Part shown: positions 10,501-19,298 of the stretch, in pieces
How positions within the stretch are numbered: the first letter of the stretch is position 1
Layout of the letters: every line of letters starts with the position of its first letter
Assembly: GCF_050749885.1 (NCBI RefSeq)
Contig: NZ_JBOIUB010000001.1
Coordinates: forward strand, 1,054,001-1,118,000
Reading direction: 5' to 3'
From: Zooshikella sp050749885
GTDB lineage: Bacteria > Pseudomonadota > Gammaproteobacteria > Pseudomonadales > Zooshikellaceae
DNA: 64,000 nt
Position numbers and translations under genes: made by a program
Notes under the pieces: generated by a model
Databases searched by the model: none
What the model was told of the DNA's origin: nothing
The model's input: the letters and a program-made list of their open reading frames with translations, nothing else

Positions 10501-11036
10501 GCCAGCGTATTACCGAACTGAAGCCTGGACGGGAAACACAAACCCTTGCAGGTTTGATTGTTGCCATGCGAATTATGAAAAATAAACGTGGTGATCGTAT
10601 GGCATTTATTACGCTTGATGATCGTACGGCACGTATTGAAGTTTCAATCTTTGCAGATCAGTTTCAACAATATCAACACTTAATTAATAAAGATGCCTTG
10701 GTGGTTGTTGAAGGTGAAGTGAGTCATGATGACTTTTCAAATAGCCTTAAGGTGAGAGCAAAACGACTAGTCAGTTTACTGGAAGCTAGACAACATTATG
10801 CAAGACAGTTAGTGCTTAGACTTTATGCTCAACGGGTGGATACTGAGCAAATTACACAGTTAGCGCATTTATTAACACATCATCAAGGTCCTATCCCTGT
10901 AACGGTAGAGTATTATCGGCCTGATGCTAAAGCACAGTTACTGTTAGCTGAGCAGTGGCAAATTACGCCTAGTGATGAACTCATGCAGCTGTTGAAAAAT
11001 ACATTTGGTAAAGAAAATGTGGCCATAGCCTACTAG
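7542..11036 (+). CDS. dnaE: DNA polymerase III subunit alpha
   Basis: 1164 residues (E. coli 1160); the replicative polymerase catalytic subunit. Domain order is PHP (HLHVHTEYSLVDG at the start), the C-family polymerase core with VGPGRGSGAGSLVAYAL and PDFDVDFCMDGRD carrying the catalytic aspartates, a helix-hairpin-helix segment (NKSHSAAYALVSFQTAWLK and downstream), and an OB fold near the C-terminus (RMAFITLDDRTARIEVSIF). The start ATG is preceded only by a weak ribosome site. accA follows after 157 bases, the same order as in E. coli and Pseudomonas. Confidence 0.97.
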   Translation: MSHQSPRFIHLHVHTEYSLVDGLVRVKELVKAAQQDQMPAVAMTDQVNLYALVKFYKAAMAAGIKPICGADICLTPLEGSSSPSRVVLLIINDVGYRNLTELISMGYQRGQAHGKPVVEREWLEQKAEGLIALFNKDSDVGQLWLSGHQQEAVDTLQYWQQYFSSRLYLAIQRTGLPNDEGFVHGAVTLAEKTTCPLVATNDVRFLVQDDFEAHETRVCIGEGRVLDDPRRPRIYSDQQYFRTQEEMVELFADLPEALANSVEIAKRCTLNVRLGKYFLPEYPIPQGMTMDEFFRKQSLDGLELRLELILDPESDDYQARRKTYLDRLEFELNIIISMGFPGYFLIVMDFIQWAKNNGVPVGPGRGSGAGSLVAYALKITDLDPLAYDLLFERFLNPERVSMPDFDVDFCMDGRDRVIDYVADQYGRDAVSQIITFGTMAAKAVVRDVARVQGKSYSLADKLSKMIPFEVGMTLRKAFDQEEPLREFLENDEQGQEIWDMALKLEGITRNVGKHAGGVVIAPTKLTDFAPLYCDEHGHGLVTQFDKDDVEQAGLVKFDFLGLRTLTIINWAVNAINVERAKQGESALDIMQIDLADKDSFQLLQRAETTAVFQLESRGMKELIKRLLPSCFEDIIALVALFRPGPLQSGMVDDFINRKHGRAAVEYPHPDLEPVLSNTYGVILYQEQVMQIAQVLAKYSLGQADMLRRAMGKKKPEEMAKQREIFNKGASDNQIPVEQATYIFDLMEKFAGYGFNKSHSAAYALVSFQTAWLKTHYPAQFMAAVLSADMHNTDKIVTLIEECRIMKLAIVPPDVNVSSYQFAVNDQGEIVYGLGAIKGVGEGPIEAIVGARGQAGFKDLFDFCQRVDSKKINKRVLEALIRSGALDKLGHNPAAKGPELGKVRAVLAASTEEAVKTAEQLVKGADSGLGDLFEDLLVDESADVYEKYLAVTEWSDHERLKGEKDTLGLYLTGHPIDSYESELQHFIRQRITELKPGRETQTLAGLIVAMRIMKNKRGDRMAFITLDDRTARIEVSIFADQFQQYQHLINKDALVVVEGEVSHDDFSNSLKVRAKRLVSLLEARQHYARQLVLRLYAQRVDTEQITQLAHLLTHHQGPIPVTVEYYRPDAKAQLLLAEQWQITPSDELMQLLKNTFGKENVAIAY

Positions 11037-11193
11037 CTGTTTGTTATGCAAGACGGTAATATTGGCGGCTTTATTTTTATTTTTCTAAAACGAATTTTTA
11101 GTAGTGAGCAATAACTCATAAAAAACTTAATCTGTGTGGTTATTGCTGGCTATAGTCACCACGTAGGCCAGACGTTGGGGTACGACATTTGAT

Positions 11194-12177
11194 ATGAATC
11201 CAAATTACTTAGATTTTGAGCAGAAAATTGCTGAGTTTGAAGAAAAAATTGAAGAGCTGCGTCAGATTCGACTGGGGCCTGATGAAGGTACCGATAATGA
11301 CTTTAATGTAAGTGTTCAAATTGAGCAGATGCTACAAAAAAGTAAGGAAGAAACTAAAAAAATCTTTAATAACTTGTCATCTTGGCAGGTCGCGCAATTA
11401 GCAAGGCATCCATTACGCCCTTACACACTGGATTATGTAAAGCATATCTTTACTGATTTTGATGAATTACATGGTGATCGCAAATATGCTGATGATGCGG
11501 CTATCGTTGGGGGTATTGCCCGCTTAGATAATAAGCCCGTAATGGTGATTGGTCATCAAAAAGGCCGGGATGTTAAGGAGAAAGTAAAGCGTAATTTTGG
11601 TATGCCCAAACCAGAAGGTTACCGTAAAGCGTGTCGTTTAATGGAACTGGCTGAGCGCTTTAAAATGCCCATTATTACGTTTATTGATACACCAGGCGCT
11701 TACCCTGGTATTGGTGCAGAAGAACGTGGTCAAAGTGAAGCCATTGCTTACAATCTAGCGGTCATGTCTCGCTTAAAAACACCAATCATATCAACGGTTA
11801 TTGGTGAGGGTGGATCTGGTGGTGCATTGGCAATCGGTGTCTGTGATCACTTGATGATGTTGCAGTACTCTACTTACTCGGTTATTTCACCTGAGGGATG
11901 TGCATCCATTCTGTGGAAGAAAGCTGAGCGCGCTGAAGATGCGGCTGAAGCTATGGGTATTACTGCAGATCGTCTACTGGATTTAGGGCTTGTGGATCGT
12001 CTTATTCCAGAGCCGTTAGGTGGTGCTCACCGTAATGTGACTCAAATGGCATCCAGTATCCAAGAGGTGTTGCTTAAAGAGTTAGATGTTCTGCAGCGGA
12101 TGGATACTGATACTTTACTGGAGCATCGTTATAAGCGATTAATGAGTTATGGTAACGTGTCTGATCAAAGCCATTAG
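11194..12177 (+). CDS. accA: Acetyl-CoA carboxylase carboxyltransferase subunit alpha
   Basis: 327 residues (E. coli 319); forms the carboxyltransferase with AccD to make malonyl-CoA. The start MNPNYLDFEQKIAEFEEKIEELR is a coiled coil, followed by the crotonase-like core with FTDFDELHGDRKYADD, IDTPGAYPGIGAEERGQ and GEGGSGGALAIGV, the oxyanion and CoA-binding glycines. It stands alone between dnaE and tilS and is followed by a clear inverted repeat at 12217-12248. Confidence 0.97.
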   Translation: MNPNYLDFEQKIAEFEEKIEELRQIRLGPDEGTDNDFNVSVQIEQMLQKSKEETKKIFNNLSSWQVAQLARHPLRPYTLDYVKHIFTDFDELHGDRKYADDAAIVGGIARLDNKPVMVIGHQKGRDVKEKVKRNFGMPKPEGYRKACRLMELAERFKMPIITFIDTPGAYPGIGAEERGQSEAIAYNLAVMSRLKTPIISTVIGEGGSGGALAIGVCDHLMMLQYSTYSVISPEGCASILWKKAERAEDAAEAMGITADRLLDLGLVDRLIPEPLGGAHRNVTQMASSIQEVLLKELDVLQRMDTDTLLEHRYKRLMSYGNVSDQSH

Positions 12178-12216
12178 GCTTACTTAGTTAACAGATAAGC
12201 GATCATCCAATTGTTC

Positions 12217-12248
12217 AAGCCATCTCAGTCCATAAACAGAGATGGCTT
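12217..12248 (+). terminator. Hairpin terminator after accA
   Basis: A perfect 10-base inverted repeat AAGCCATCTC / GAGATGGCTT with a 12-base loop lies 40 bases after the accA stop. The downstream tract is pyrimidine-rich (CCTACCCGTTTCCCCC) rather than a clean T run, so termination strength is uncertain. Confidence 0.6.
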
Positions 12249-12290
12249 CCTACCCGTTTCCCCCATTGTTAGACCTAGTGAATAAACAGC

Positions 12291-13667
12291 ATGGCTAAAG
12301 CGTTTAATCTCACGGCAGACTGGCTACTTGCTCAATTAAAAAAAACAGGTGCATCTTCTTTTTGTGTCGGCTTAAGTGGTGGCCTTGATTCTGTGGTGCT
12401 GTTGCATTTGTGCAAATGTCTCTTTCTAAGGGGGCAGTTAAAAAGTCTGCGAGCTATTCATATCAACCATGGCTTGAGTATGAATGCTGAACAGTGGTCG
12501 TCACACTGTGTGTCACTAGGAGAACAATGGAGCGTACCTGTTTCTGTTTTTAGTGTTCAAGTCGAAGGTGCTGGTCAAGGCCTTGAAGATGCAGCCAGAG
12601 CGGCACGTTATGAGGTTTTTGCTAATGAGTTGCAAGAGACTGAATGTTTACTCTTAGCCCATCATGCGCAAGATCAAGCAGAGACATTGCTTTACCGGCT
12701 ATTTCGTGGAGCTGGCGTTGAAGGACTTGCGGCTATGCCAGCATCAAGAAATGTAGGTTTAGGCTCACTATTTCGACCATTATTACAGGTTAATCGCCAG
12801 GCTATCGCACAGTATGCTGAGCAACATGAGTTAGTCTGGGTCAACGATGAGTCAAATGACCAAGTTGATTTTGATCGCAATTACTTGCGTCATGAAGTGC
12901 TTCCTGCTGTGTTACAACGCTGGCCAAATGTAATTGCATCTTTAACGAAGACAGTTCAACACTGTACGGCGGTGACAGAAATTTTACATGATGTAGCCAT
13001 ACAAGATATGCAACACGTTGTGCAGGAGCCTCCATTCATTACAGGTATGGATGGTTTCCCTATTTACCTTCCTGCTTTTTTACAACTTTCAGAGGCTCGT
13101 CAGAGTAATGTTATTCGTTACTGGCTACAGGCGTTAAACTGGCCAAAACCCTCAACAGTGCATTTAGCTCAAATCACGCAGCAACTTAATGCCCGACCTG
13201 ATGCTTCGCCACAAATTTGTTGGGGGAATGTCATGGTCAGGCGTTACAAAGAGTGGCTTTTTGCACTGCCTGCTCAGATGAACGACTTACCAGAAGCCGA
13301 AGTATTAAATATTACTACAAGTAATCAGCATCACTTATCAGGCAATGGCTTATTAATGTTGTCATCGATCAATAACAATGTGCCTAGAATTCAGGTAGGC
13401 TCTGCTTCTCAGTCGTTACATATTATTTATCGTGAACAATGGCCTACAGAAAAAAAGTTTGCAGTTGCTGAAAGAAGTGGTAAAAAAACATTAAAAAGAT
13501 GGTTGCAAGAATTTAATGTTGTGCCATGGTTACGAGATCGAGTGCCATTAATTGTGAATAAAAATGGACAATTGGTGGCTGCTGCAGGGTTTTGGGTAAC
13601 GGCTGAATTTGCGGCTCAGGCGAGTGAGCCTGGTTGGAATATTGACTGGCAACCGTGTCTAACCTGA
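12291..13667 (+). CDS. tilS: tRNA(Ile)-lysidine synthase TilS
   Basis: 458 residues (E. coli 432). Converts C34 of the CAU anticodon of tRNA-Ile to lysidine, changing both codon reading and charging. The N-terminal PP-loop ATPase carries SGGLDS (residues 29-34) and HINHGLS; AHHAQDQAETLLYRLFRGAGVEGL and NYLRHEVLPAVLQRWP are typical. The C-terminal substrate-binding domain is recognisable in the RSGKKTLKRWLQE and DRVPLIVNKNGQLVAAAGFWV segments. It sits between accA and pyrG as in Pseudomonas. Confidence 0.95.
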   Translation: MAKAFNLTADWLLAQLKKTGASSFCVGLSGGLDSVVLLHLCKCLFLRGQLKSLRAIHINHGLSMNAEQWSSHCVSLGEQWSVPVSVFSVQVEGAGQGLEDAARAARYEVFANELQETECLLLAHHAQDQAETLLYRLFRGAGVEGLAAMPASRNVGLGSLFRPLLQVNRQAIAQYAEQHELVWVNDESNDQVDFDRNYLRHEVLPAVLQRWPNVIASLTKTVQHCTAVTEILHDVAIQDMQHVVQEPPFITGMDGFPIYLPAFLQLSEARQSNVIRYWLQALNWPKPSTVHLAQITQQLNARPDASPQICWGNVMVRRYKEWLFALPAQMNDLPEAEVLNITTSNQHHLSGNGLLMLSSINNNVPRIQVGSASQSLHIIYREQWPTEKKFAVAERSGKKTLKRWLQEFNVVPWLRDRVPLIVNKNGQLVAAAGFWVTAEFAAQASEPGWNIDWQPCLT

Positions 13668-13810
13668 TCGGTTTGTACGTAAGTTAAGAGATAGTTGATT
13701 GAGCTTACTAGCAGTTTCTGGTAGCCTGTAGTCCCATCTTGACGTGACCAGTCTCCCTTCCACTCCTTGGTCATAAACCGCAACTTTTCTGAAAATTCTA
13801 CAGGTTCTTC

Positions 13811-15442
13811 ATGACGCGCTATATATTCGTCACAGGTGGTGTTGTTTCTTCGCTTGGTAAAGGCATAGCAGCTGCTTCGTTAGCCGCTATTCTAGAAGCT
13901 CGAGGGCTGAAGGTTACCATGTTGAAGCTGGACCCTTATATCAATGTTGATCCAGGTACTATGAGTCCCTATCAGCATGGTGAAGTCTTTGTCACAGATG
14001 ATGGTGCGGAGACAGATCTGGATTTAGGACACTATGAACGTTTCATTCGTACCACGATGAAACAGGGTAACAACTTTACCACAGGTCGTATTTATCAAGA
14101 TGTTTTACGAAAAGAGCGTCGTGGTGACTATCTGGGAGCAACTGTCCAGGTAATTCCTCATATCACTGATGAGATTAAGCGAAGAGTAATTGAAGGTGCG
14201 GGTGACGTTGATGTTGCCTTAGTTGAGGTCGGTGGCACTGTTGGTGATATAGAGTCTCAACCCTTTTTGGAAGCGATTCGTCAGTTAAAAGTTGAGCTGG
14301 GCACTAACCGAGCACTATTAATGCACTTAACGCTTGTGCCTTATATTGCAACAGCGGGTGAGACTAAAACCAAACCAACTCAGCACTCTGTGAAAGAATT
14401 ACGCTCAATTGGTCTCCAACCAGATATTTTGGTTTGCCGTTCAGATCACCATATTGATGCTTCTGCCCGCCGTAAGATTGCACTTTTTACGAATGTCGAA
14501 GAACGCGCTGTTATTTCCCTGGAAGATGCGGACACGATTTATCGTATTCCCAGTATGTTACACAAACAGGGACTGGATAATATTATTGTGGAGCGTTTTA
14601 ACCTTCAGTGTAACCCTGCTGATTTAAGTGAGTGGTCTGCAGTAATAGACGCAGAGAAAAACCCATTGCATGAAATTAACTTAGCGATGGTGGGTAAGTA
14701 CATGGACTTACTGGATGCTTATAAATCACTGATCGAAGCGGTAAAACACGCGGGTTTAAAAACGCGTACCAAAATTAATTTTAAGTTTATTGATGCTGAG
14801 CAGCTTGAGCGAGATGGTATTGATGTGCTTGGGCAAATGGATGCTGTTTTAATCCCTGGAGGTTTTGGCCAGAGGGGTGTTGAAGGCAAAATTATGGCTG
14901 CTCGTTATGCTCGTGAAAACAATGTACCTTTTTTAGGTATTTGTTTGGGGATGCAGGTTGTTGTTATTGAATATGCACGTCATGTAGCGGGTATTGAAGG
15001 CGCTTACTCTACTGAATTTGAACCAAACTGTAAGCATCCTGTTATTGGCCTGATTACCGAGTGGTTAAATCGTGACGGTTCTGTTGAACAGCGTGGACAG
15101 GAATCTGACCTGGGCGGAACAATGCGGCTTGGTGCACAAGACTGCCTGTTGACTGAAGGTACTAAAGTTCAACAAGCCTATGGACAGTCGGTTATTCGTG
15201 AGCGTCACCGTCACCGCTATGAAGTAAACAACAATTATTTACCTCAACTAGAGCAAGCAGGCTTAGTTATTTCTGGAAGGTCTGCCGATAAATCTTTAGT
15301 AGAAATTGTTGAAGTACCTAATCATCCCTGGTATGTCGCTTGTCAGTTCCATCCAGAGTTTACATCGACTCCACGTGATGGCCATGGGTTATTTACAGAT
15401 TACATTCAAGCAGCACTGGCTAAAAAAGCTGGTAAAGAATAA
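13811..15442 (+). CDS. pyrG: CTP synthase
   Basis: 543 residues (E. coli 545). Makes CTP from UTP, ATP and glutamine. The N-terminal synthetase domain opens with YIFVTGGVVSSLGKGI; the C-terminal class I glutamine amidotransferase has its nucleophile Cys378 in LGICLGMQ and the His514/Glu516 pair in CQFHPEF. The next gene, kdsA, follows after 19 bases with a good ribosome site, so pyrG-kdsA-eno probably form one transcript. Confidence 0.97.
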   Translation: MTRYIFVTGGVVSSLGKGIAAASLAAILEARGLKVTMLKLDPYINVDPGTMSPYQHGEVFVTDDGAETDLDLGHYERFIRTTMKQGNNFTTGRIYQDVLRKERRGDYLGATVQVIPHITDEIKRRVIEGAGDVDVALVEVGGTVGDIESQPFLEAIRQLKVELGTNRALLMHLTLVPYIATAGETKTKPTQHSVKELRSIGLQPDILVCRSDHHIDASARRKIALFTNVEERAVISLEDADTIYRIPSMLHKQGLDNIIVERFNLQCNPADLSEWSAVIDAEKNPLHEINLAMVGKYMDLLDAYKSLIEAVKHAGLKTRTKINFKFIDAEQLERDGIDVLGQMDAVLIPGGFGQRGVEGKIMAARYARENNVPFLGICLGMQVVVIEYARHVAGIEGAYSTEFEPNCKHPVIGLITEWLNRDGSVEQRGQESDLGGTMRLGAQDCLLTEGTKVQQAYGQSVIRERHRHRYEVNNNYLPQLEQAGLVISGRSADKSLVEIVEVPNHPWYVACQFHPEFTSTPRDGHGLFTDYIQAALAKKAGKE

Positions 15443-15461
15443 ATAAGGGGGGATCTACACC

Positions 15462-16307
15462 ATGACACAGAAAGTAATCTCCGTTGGTAATGTTCAAGTG
15501 GGTAACCAGTGCCCAATGGTGCTGTTTGGTGGCATGAATGTCATTGAGTCTCGTGACTTGGCACTTCAGGTTGCTGAGATTTTTGTTCGAGCTACTGAAA
15601 AGCTTGGCATTCCATATGTTTTTAAAGCTTCATTTGATAAAGCAAACCGTTCTTCAGTCACTTCTTTTCGAGGGCCAGGGCTTGAAGAAGGGTTGAAAAT
15701 TCTTCAAGAAGTGAAAAGTACATTTGGTGTTCCCGTTATCACTGATGTACATGAGCCTGAACAAGCTAAACCGGCAGCTGAAGTAGCTGATGTCATTCAG
15801 CTGCCAGCATTTCTTTCTCGACAAACTGACTTAGTTGTAGCCATGGCTGAGACAGGTGCCGCGATTAATATTAAAAAAGCACAATTCTTGGCACCACATG
15901 AGATGAAACACATCCTTACTAAATGTGAGCAAGTAGGGAACGATAAACTAATTTTATGCGAGCGTGGTTCTTGCTTTGGGTATAACAATCTAGTGGTAGA
16001 TATGCTTGGTTTTGGCATTATGAAGCAATTTAACTACCCTGTGATATTTGATGTAACCCATTCATTGCAGCAGCCTGGTGGTCGAAGTGACTCAGCCGGT
16101 GGGCGTAGAGAACAAGTCGTTGAGTTGGCTCGTGCTGGTATCGCAACAGGCATTGCGGGTCTATTCTTAGAAACGCACCCTGATCCTAATCACGCAAGAT
16201 GTGATGGGCCATCAGCACTGCGTCTTTCTCTGCTAGAGCCTTTCCTCAAACAAATGAAGGCTTTAGATGAATTGGTTAAAAGCTTTGAGCCGCTGAATAC
16301 CCAATAA
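15462..16307 (+). CDS. kdsA: 2-dehydro-3-deoxyphosphooctonate aldolase (KDO-8-P synthase)
   Basis: 281 residues (E. coli 284). Condenses phosphoenolpyruvate with arabinose-5-phosphate to KDO-8-phosphate for the LPS inner core. Family motifs present: FGGMNVIESRDLALQVAE, FKASFDKANRSS, TDVHEPEQAKP and DVTHSLQQPGGRSDSAGGRR. The strong purine tract AAGGGGGGA lies upstream of the ATG. It is linked to the lpx genes by function and to eno by substrate, because enolase makes its phosphoenolpyruvate. Confidence 0.97.
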   Translation: MTQKVISVGNVQVGNQCPMVLFGGMNVIESRDLALQVAEIFVRATEKLGIPYVFKASFDKANRSSVTSFRGPGLEEGLKILQEVKSTFGVPVITDVHEPEQAKPAAEVADVIQLPAFLSRQTDLVVAMAETGAAINIKKAQFLAPHEMKHILTKCEQVGNDKLILCERGSCFGYNNLVVDMLGFGIMKQFNYPVIFDVTHSLQQPGGRSDSAGGRREQVVELARAGIATGIAGLFLETHPDPNHARCDGPSALRLSLLEPFLKQMKALDELVKSFEPLNTQ

Positions 16308-16348
16308 GTTTTTCACCTGTAAATTCAATCGTTGGAGTTTAAATAGGT

Positions 16349-17638
16349 ATGGCTGAAATAGTTGATATCAAAGCGCGTGAGGTGTTGGATTCTCGTGGTA
16401 ATCCAACTGTAGAAGCCGATGTTATCTTAGCATCTGGAGCTGTAGGTAGCGCATGTGCGCCTTCTGGTGCATCAACAGGTTCTCGTGAAGCATTAGAATT
16501 GCGTGATGGTGATAAGTCACGTTACTTGGGCAAAGGTGTTTTAAAAGCCGTTGCTGCAATCAATGAAAAGATTCGTCCAGCACTACTTGGTAAAGATGCA
16601 ACCGACCAACGTGCAATCGACAAAATCATGATTGAGTTGGATGGTACTGAAAACAAATCCAACTTTGGTGCTAATGCAATCCTGGCGGTATCTTTAGCTA
16701 ACGCAAAAGCCGCAGCAATCGACAAAAAAATTCCTTTGTATCAGCACATCGCTGAACTCAATGGTACAGCAGGTGTTTACTCTATGCCTGTACCTATGAT
16801 GAATATCCTTAATGGTGGTGAGCACGCGGATAATAACGTTGATATCCAAGAGTTCATGATTCAACCAGTGAGTGCGCCTTCTTTTGCTGAAGCATTACGT
16901 TATGGTGCTGAAATCTTCCACACTTTGAAGAAAGTATTGCAAGAGCGTGGTTTGAACACAGCTGTAGGTGATGAGGGTGGTTTTGCACCTAACCTGCCAT
17001 CCAATGAAGCGGCATTAGAAGTGATTGCTGAAGCTGTCAGCAAAGCTGGTTTCAAACTGGGTGAAGACGTGACATTAGCACTAGACTGTGCTTCTTCTGA
17101 GTTCTACAAAGAAGGTAAATATGACCTGAGTGGTGAAGGTAAAGCCTTTGACTCTGAAGGTTTTGCTGATTACCTTGCTGAGCTTTCACAAAAATACCCA
17201 ATCATCTCTATTGAAGATGGTATGGATGAAAGTGACTGGGATGGCTGGGCTGTATTGACTCAGAAAATTGGTGATAAAGTTCAACTCGTTGGTGACGACT
17301 TATTTGTAACCAATACCAAGATTTTGAAAGAAGGTATTGATAAGAGCATTGCTAACTCAATCCTAATCAAGTTCAACCAGATTGGTTCTTTATCTGAAAC
17401 CTTAGATGCAATCAAAATGGCGAAAGATGCTGGTTACACTGCTGTGATTTCTCACCGTAGTGGTGAAACTGAAGATGCTACGATTGCAGACTTGGCTGTA
17501 GGTACTGCGGCTGGCCAGATCAAAACCGGTTCACTATGCCGTTCTGATCGTGTGGCTAAGTACAATCAACTGCTTCGTATTGAAGAAGTTTTGGGTGCTA
17601 AAGCTCCTTACAAAGGCCGTGCCGAGTTTAAAGCATAA
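16349..17638 (+). CDS. eno: Enolase
   Basis: 429 residues (E. coli 432). Glycolytic conversion of 2-phosphoglycerate to phosphoenolpyruvate; in gammaproteobacteria also often part of the RNA degradosome. Visible motifs: AREVLDSRGNPTVEADV at the start, ASTGSREALELRDGD, the catalytic GDEGGFAPN, the metal-binding ALDCASSEF, ISIEDGMDESDWDGW and GDDLFVTN, and the signature ILIKFNQIGSL with SHRSGETED. GGAG lies 10-13 bases before the start. A strong terminator follows at 17664-17692. Confidence 0.98.
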   Translation: MAEIVDIKAREVLDSRGNPTVEADVILASGAVGSACAPSGASTGSREALELRDGDKSRYLGKGVLKAVAAINEKIRPALLGKDATDQRAIDKIMIELDGTENKSNFGANAILAVSLANAKAAAIDKKIPLYQHIAELNGTAGVYSMPVPMMNILNGGEHADNNVDIQEFMIQPVSAPSFAEALRYGAEIFHTLKKVLQERGLNTAVGDEGGFAPNLPSNEAALEVIAEAVSKAGFKLGEDVTLALDCASSEFYKEGKYDLSGEGKAFDSEGFADYLAELSQKYPIISIEDGMDESDWDGWAVLTQKIGDKVQLVGDDLFVTNTKILKEGIDKSIANSILIKFNQIGSLSETLDAIKMAKDAGYTAVISHRSGETEDATIADLAVGTAAGQIKTGSLCRSDRVAKYNQLLRIEEVLGAKAPYKGRAEFKA

Positions 17639-17663
17639 ACAATTGGCTCAACAGGCTTTATGG

Positions 17664-17692
17664 AAAAAGGGAAACACTTGTTTCCCTTTTTT
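17664..17692 (+). terminator. Rho-independent terminator after eno
   Basis: Perfect 12-base inverted repeat AAAAAGGGAAAC / GTTTCCCTTTTT with a 4-base loop (ACTT), running into a six-T tract, 25 bases after the eno stop. The A-run and T-run on either side would let it work in both directions. Confidence 0.9.
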
Positions 17693-17822
17693 ATACGGTA
17701 AATTTCTTGACGTTTTTCGGAAAATTGGATTTATTGTAAAAATCTGTGTCTGCGATAACCTTATCAGGAAAAAATCAGGTAAACTGTCTTGCTTCGTTGA
17801 GCAAAAGATCAACTATTGAAAC

Positions 17823-18095
17823 ATGAAGCGGCTTAACTATGTTTTAATTGTGCTATTCATCATACTGCAATACCAGTTATGGCTGGGTGATAGCAGTGTC
17901 AGTCGATGGTGGCAAACTAAACAATACATTAGTCAACAAGGTTTAGAAAACCAGCGCCTTAAACACCGTAACCGTATTTTAGAAGCGGAGGTTGTTGAGC
18001 TTCAAAATGGCTTGGAGACCATTGAAGAGCATGCCCGTTTTGAGTTGGGTATGATTAAACGAGGCGAAGTTTTTTATCAAATTACCAGTCCATAA
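17823..18095 (+). CDS. ftsB: Cell division protein FtsB
   Basis: 90-residue bitopic membrane protein. A short cytoplasmic N-terminus (MKRLN), one membrane segment (YVLIVLFIILQYQLWL), then a periplasmic coiled coil (about residues 35-70, ENQRLKHRNRILEAEVVELQNGL) ending in the conserved EEHARFELGMIKRGE segment that contacts FtsL and FtsQ. It bridges early and late divisome proteins. The eno-ftsB-ispD order is the standard one. Confidence 0.95.
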   Translation: MKRLNYVLIVLFIILQYQLWLGDSSVSRWWQTKQYISQQGLENQRLKHRNRILEAEVVELQNGLETIEEHARFELGMIKRGEVFYQITSP

Positions 18096-18117
18096 ACTCC
18101 TTTCACGTTTTATACCT

Positions 18118-18834
18118 ATGCAAAATAGCGCTCAATATTGGGTCATTGTGCCTGCTGCCGGTATTGGCAAACGAATGGGACAAAAATGTCCTAAGCAATA
18201 TTTGCAACTTGGACAATATACAATTCTGGAACATACATTACGGCGGTTGCTGACGTTTCCTTATTTCACCAAGATTATTGTCGCTTTAGCTGCAGGTGAC
18301 TCTTATGCCAAGCAGCTTTCTATTTTAGATGACCCGAAAATTATCAAGGTTGTTGGTGGAAAAGAGCGGGCAGATTCGGTATTAGCAGGTTTAACTGCAT
18401 TAAATGCTCAATCCAATGCGGATGATTGGGTGCTGGTGCATGATGTGGTTCGACCTTGTGTTCGCCATAGTGACTTACAACAGCTTATTTCCACGCTGAG
18501 TGATCACCCTGTGGGTGGTTTGCTGGGTGTACCTGTGGTCGATACCATCAAACGCACCAGTGAGCAGGGGGTTATTGAGCAAACGGTAGACCGGCATTTG
18601 TTATGGCGAGCATTTACACCACAAATGTTTCGTTTCCAATTGCTGTTCGACAGCTTACAGCAGGCGTTGGTCAATAATATTACAGGCATTACAGATGAAG
18701 CCTCTGCCGTCGAACATGCAGGTTTTCAACCACTGATGGTCGAAGGTGCAGAAGATAATATTAAGATTACGCGGCCTGCTGATTTAGCACTGGCAGCATT
18801 TTACTTACAGCAACAGGGGATAGCATGCGAATAG
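18118..18834 (+). CDS. ispD: 2-C-methyl-D-erythritol 4-phosphate cytidylyltransferase
   Basis: 238 residues (E. coli 236). Third step of the MEP isoprenoid pathway: CTP plus MEP to CDP-ME. The nucleotide-binding start VPAAGIGKRMGQKCPKQYL is diagnostic, with VLVHDVVRPCV in the centre and TDEASAVEHAG near the end. It overlaps the next pathway gene, ispF, by 10 bases, so the two are translationally coupled. Confidence 0.97.
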   Translation: MQNSAQYWVIVPAAGIGKRMGQKCPKQYLQLGQYTILEHTLRRLLTFPYFTKIIVALAAGDSYAKQLSILDDPKIIKVVGGKERADSVLAGLTALNAQSNADDWVLVHDVVRPCVRHSDLQQLISTLSDHPVGGLLGVPVVDTIKRTSEQGVIEQTVDRHLLWRAFTPQMFRFQLLFDSLQQALVNNITGITDEASAVEHAGFQPLMVEGAEDNIKITRPADLALAAFYLQQQGIACE

Positions 18835-19298
18835 GTCATGGCTATGATGTACATCGTTTTGGGGATGGGGACGCGATTGTATTAGGTGGGGTAACGATTC
18901 CTTATCATCAGGGGTTAGTCGCTCATTCTGATGGTGATGTTCTACTCCATGCGTTATGTGATGCATTATTGGGTGCTGCCGGATTAGGAGATATTGGTCG
19001 TCATTTTCCGGATACTGATCCGAAGTTTGCTAATGCAAACAGTCGACACTTGTTGACTAATGTAATATCACAGTTAAAAACAAAGGGTTGGCAAGTCGGT
19101 AATGCTGATCTTACTATTATTGCGCAAGCACCTAAAATGGCAGCCCATATCCCTCAAATGCAGATGAACATTGCTGCTGATGTGGGAGTATCACCTGATT
19201 GTATTAATGTAAAAGCAACAACCACTGAGCAATTGGGTTTTACTGGGCGTAAAGAAGGTATTGCGGCACACGCTGTTGTATTGTTGAAATCTATATGA
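18825..19298 (+). CDS. ispF: 2-C-methyl-D-erythritol 2,4-cyclodiphosphate synthase
   Basis: 157 residues (E. coli 159). Cyclises CDP-ME-2-phosphate with release of CMP. The zinc ligands are in GHGYDVHRFG (D8, H10) and the HSDGDVLLHALCDALLGA segment; GDIGRHFPDTDP and the C-terminal KATTTEQLGFTGRKEGIAAHA are conserved. Its start lies inside ispD, and its stop overlaps truD by 4 bases. Confidence 0.97.
   Translation: MRIGHGYDVHRFGDGDAIVLGGVTIPYHQGLVAHSDGDVLLHALCDALLGAAGLGDIGRHFPDTDPKFANANSRHLLTNVISQLKTKGWQVGNADLTIIAQAPKMAAHIPQMQMNIAADVGVSPDCINVKATTTEQLGFTGRKEGIAAHAVVLLKSI

Noticed and set aside
17550..17819. 89-codon frame overlapping the end of eno and the gap before ftsB
   Set aside because: It runs through the strong eno terminator at 17664-17692 and overlaps the conserved enolase end; its product is low-complexity and unlike any known family.
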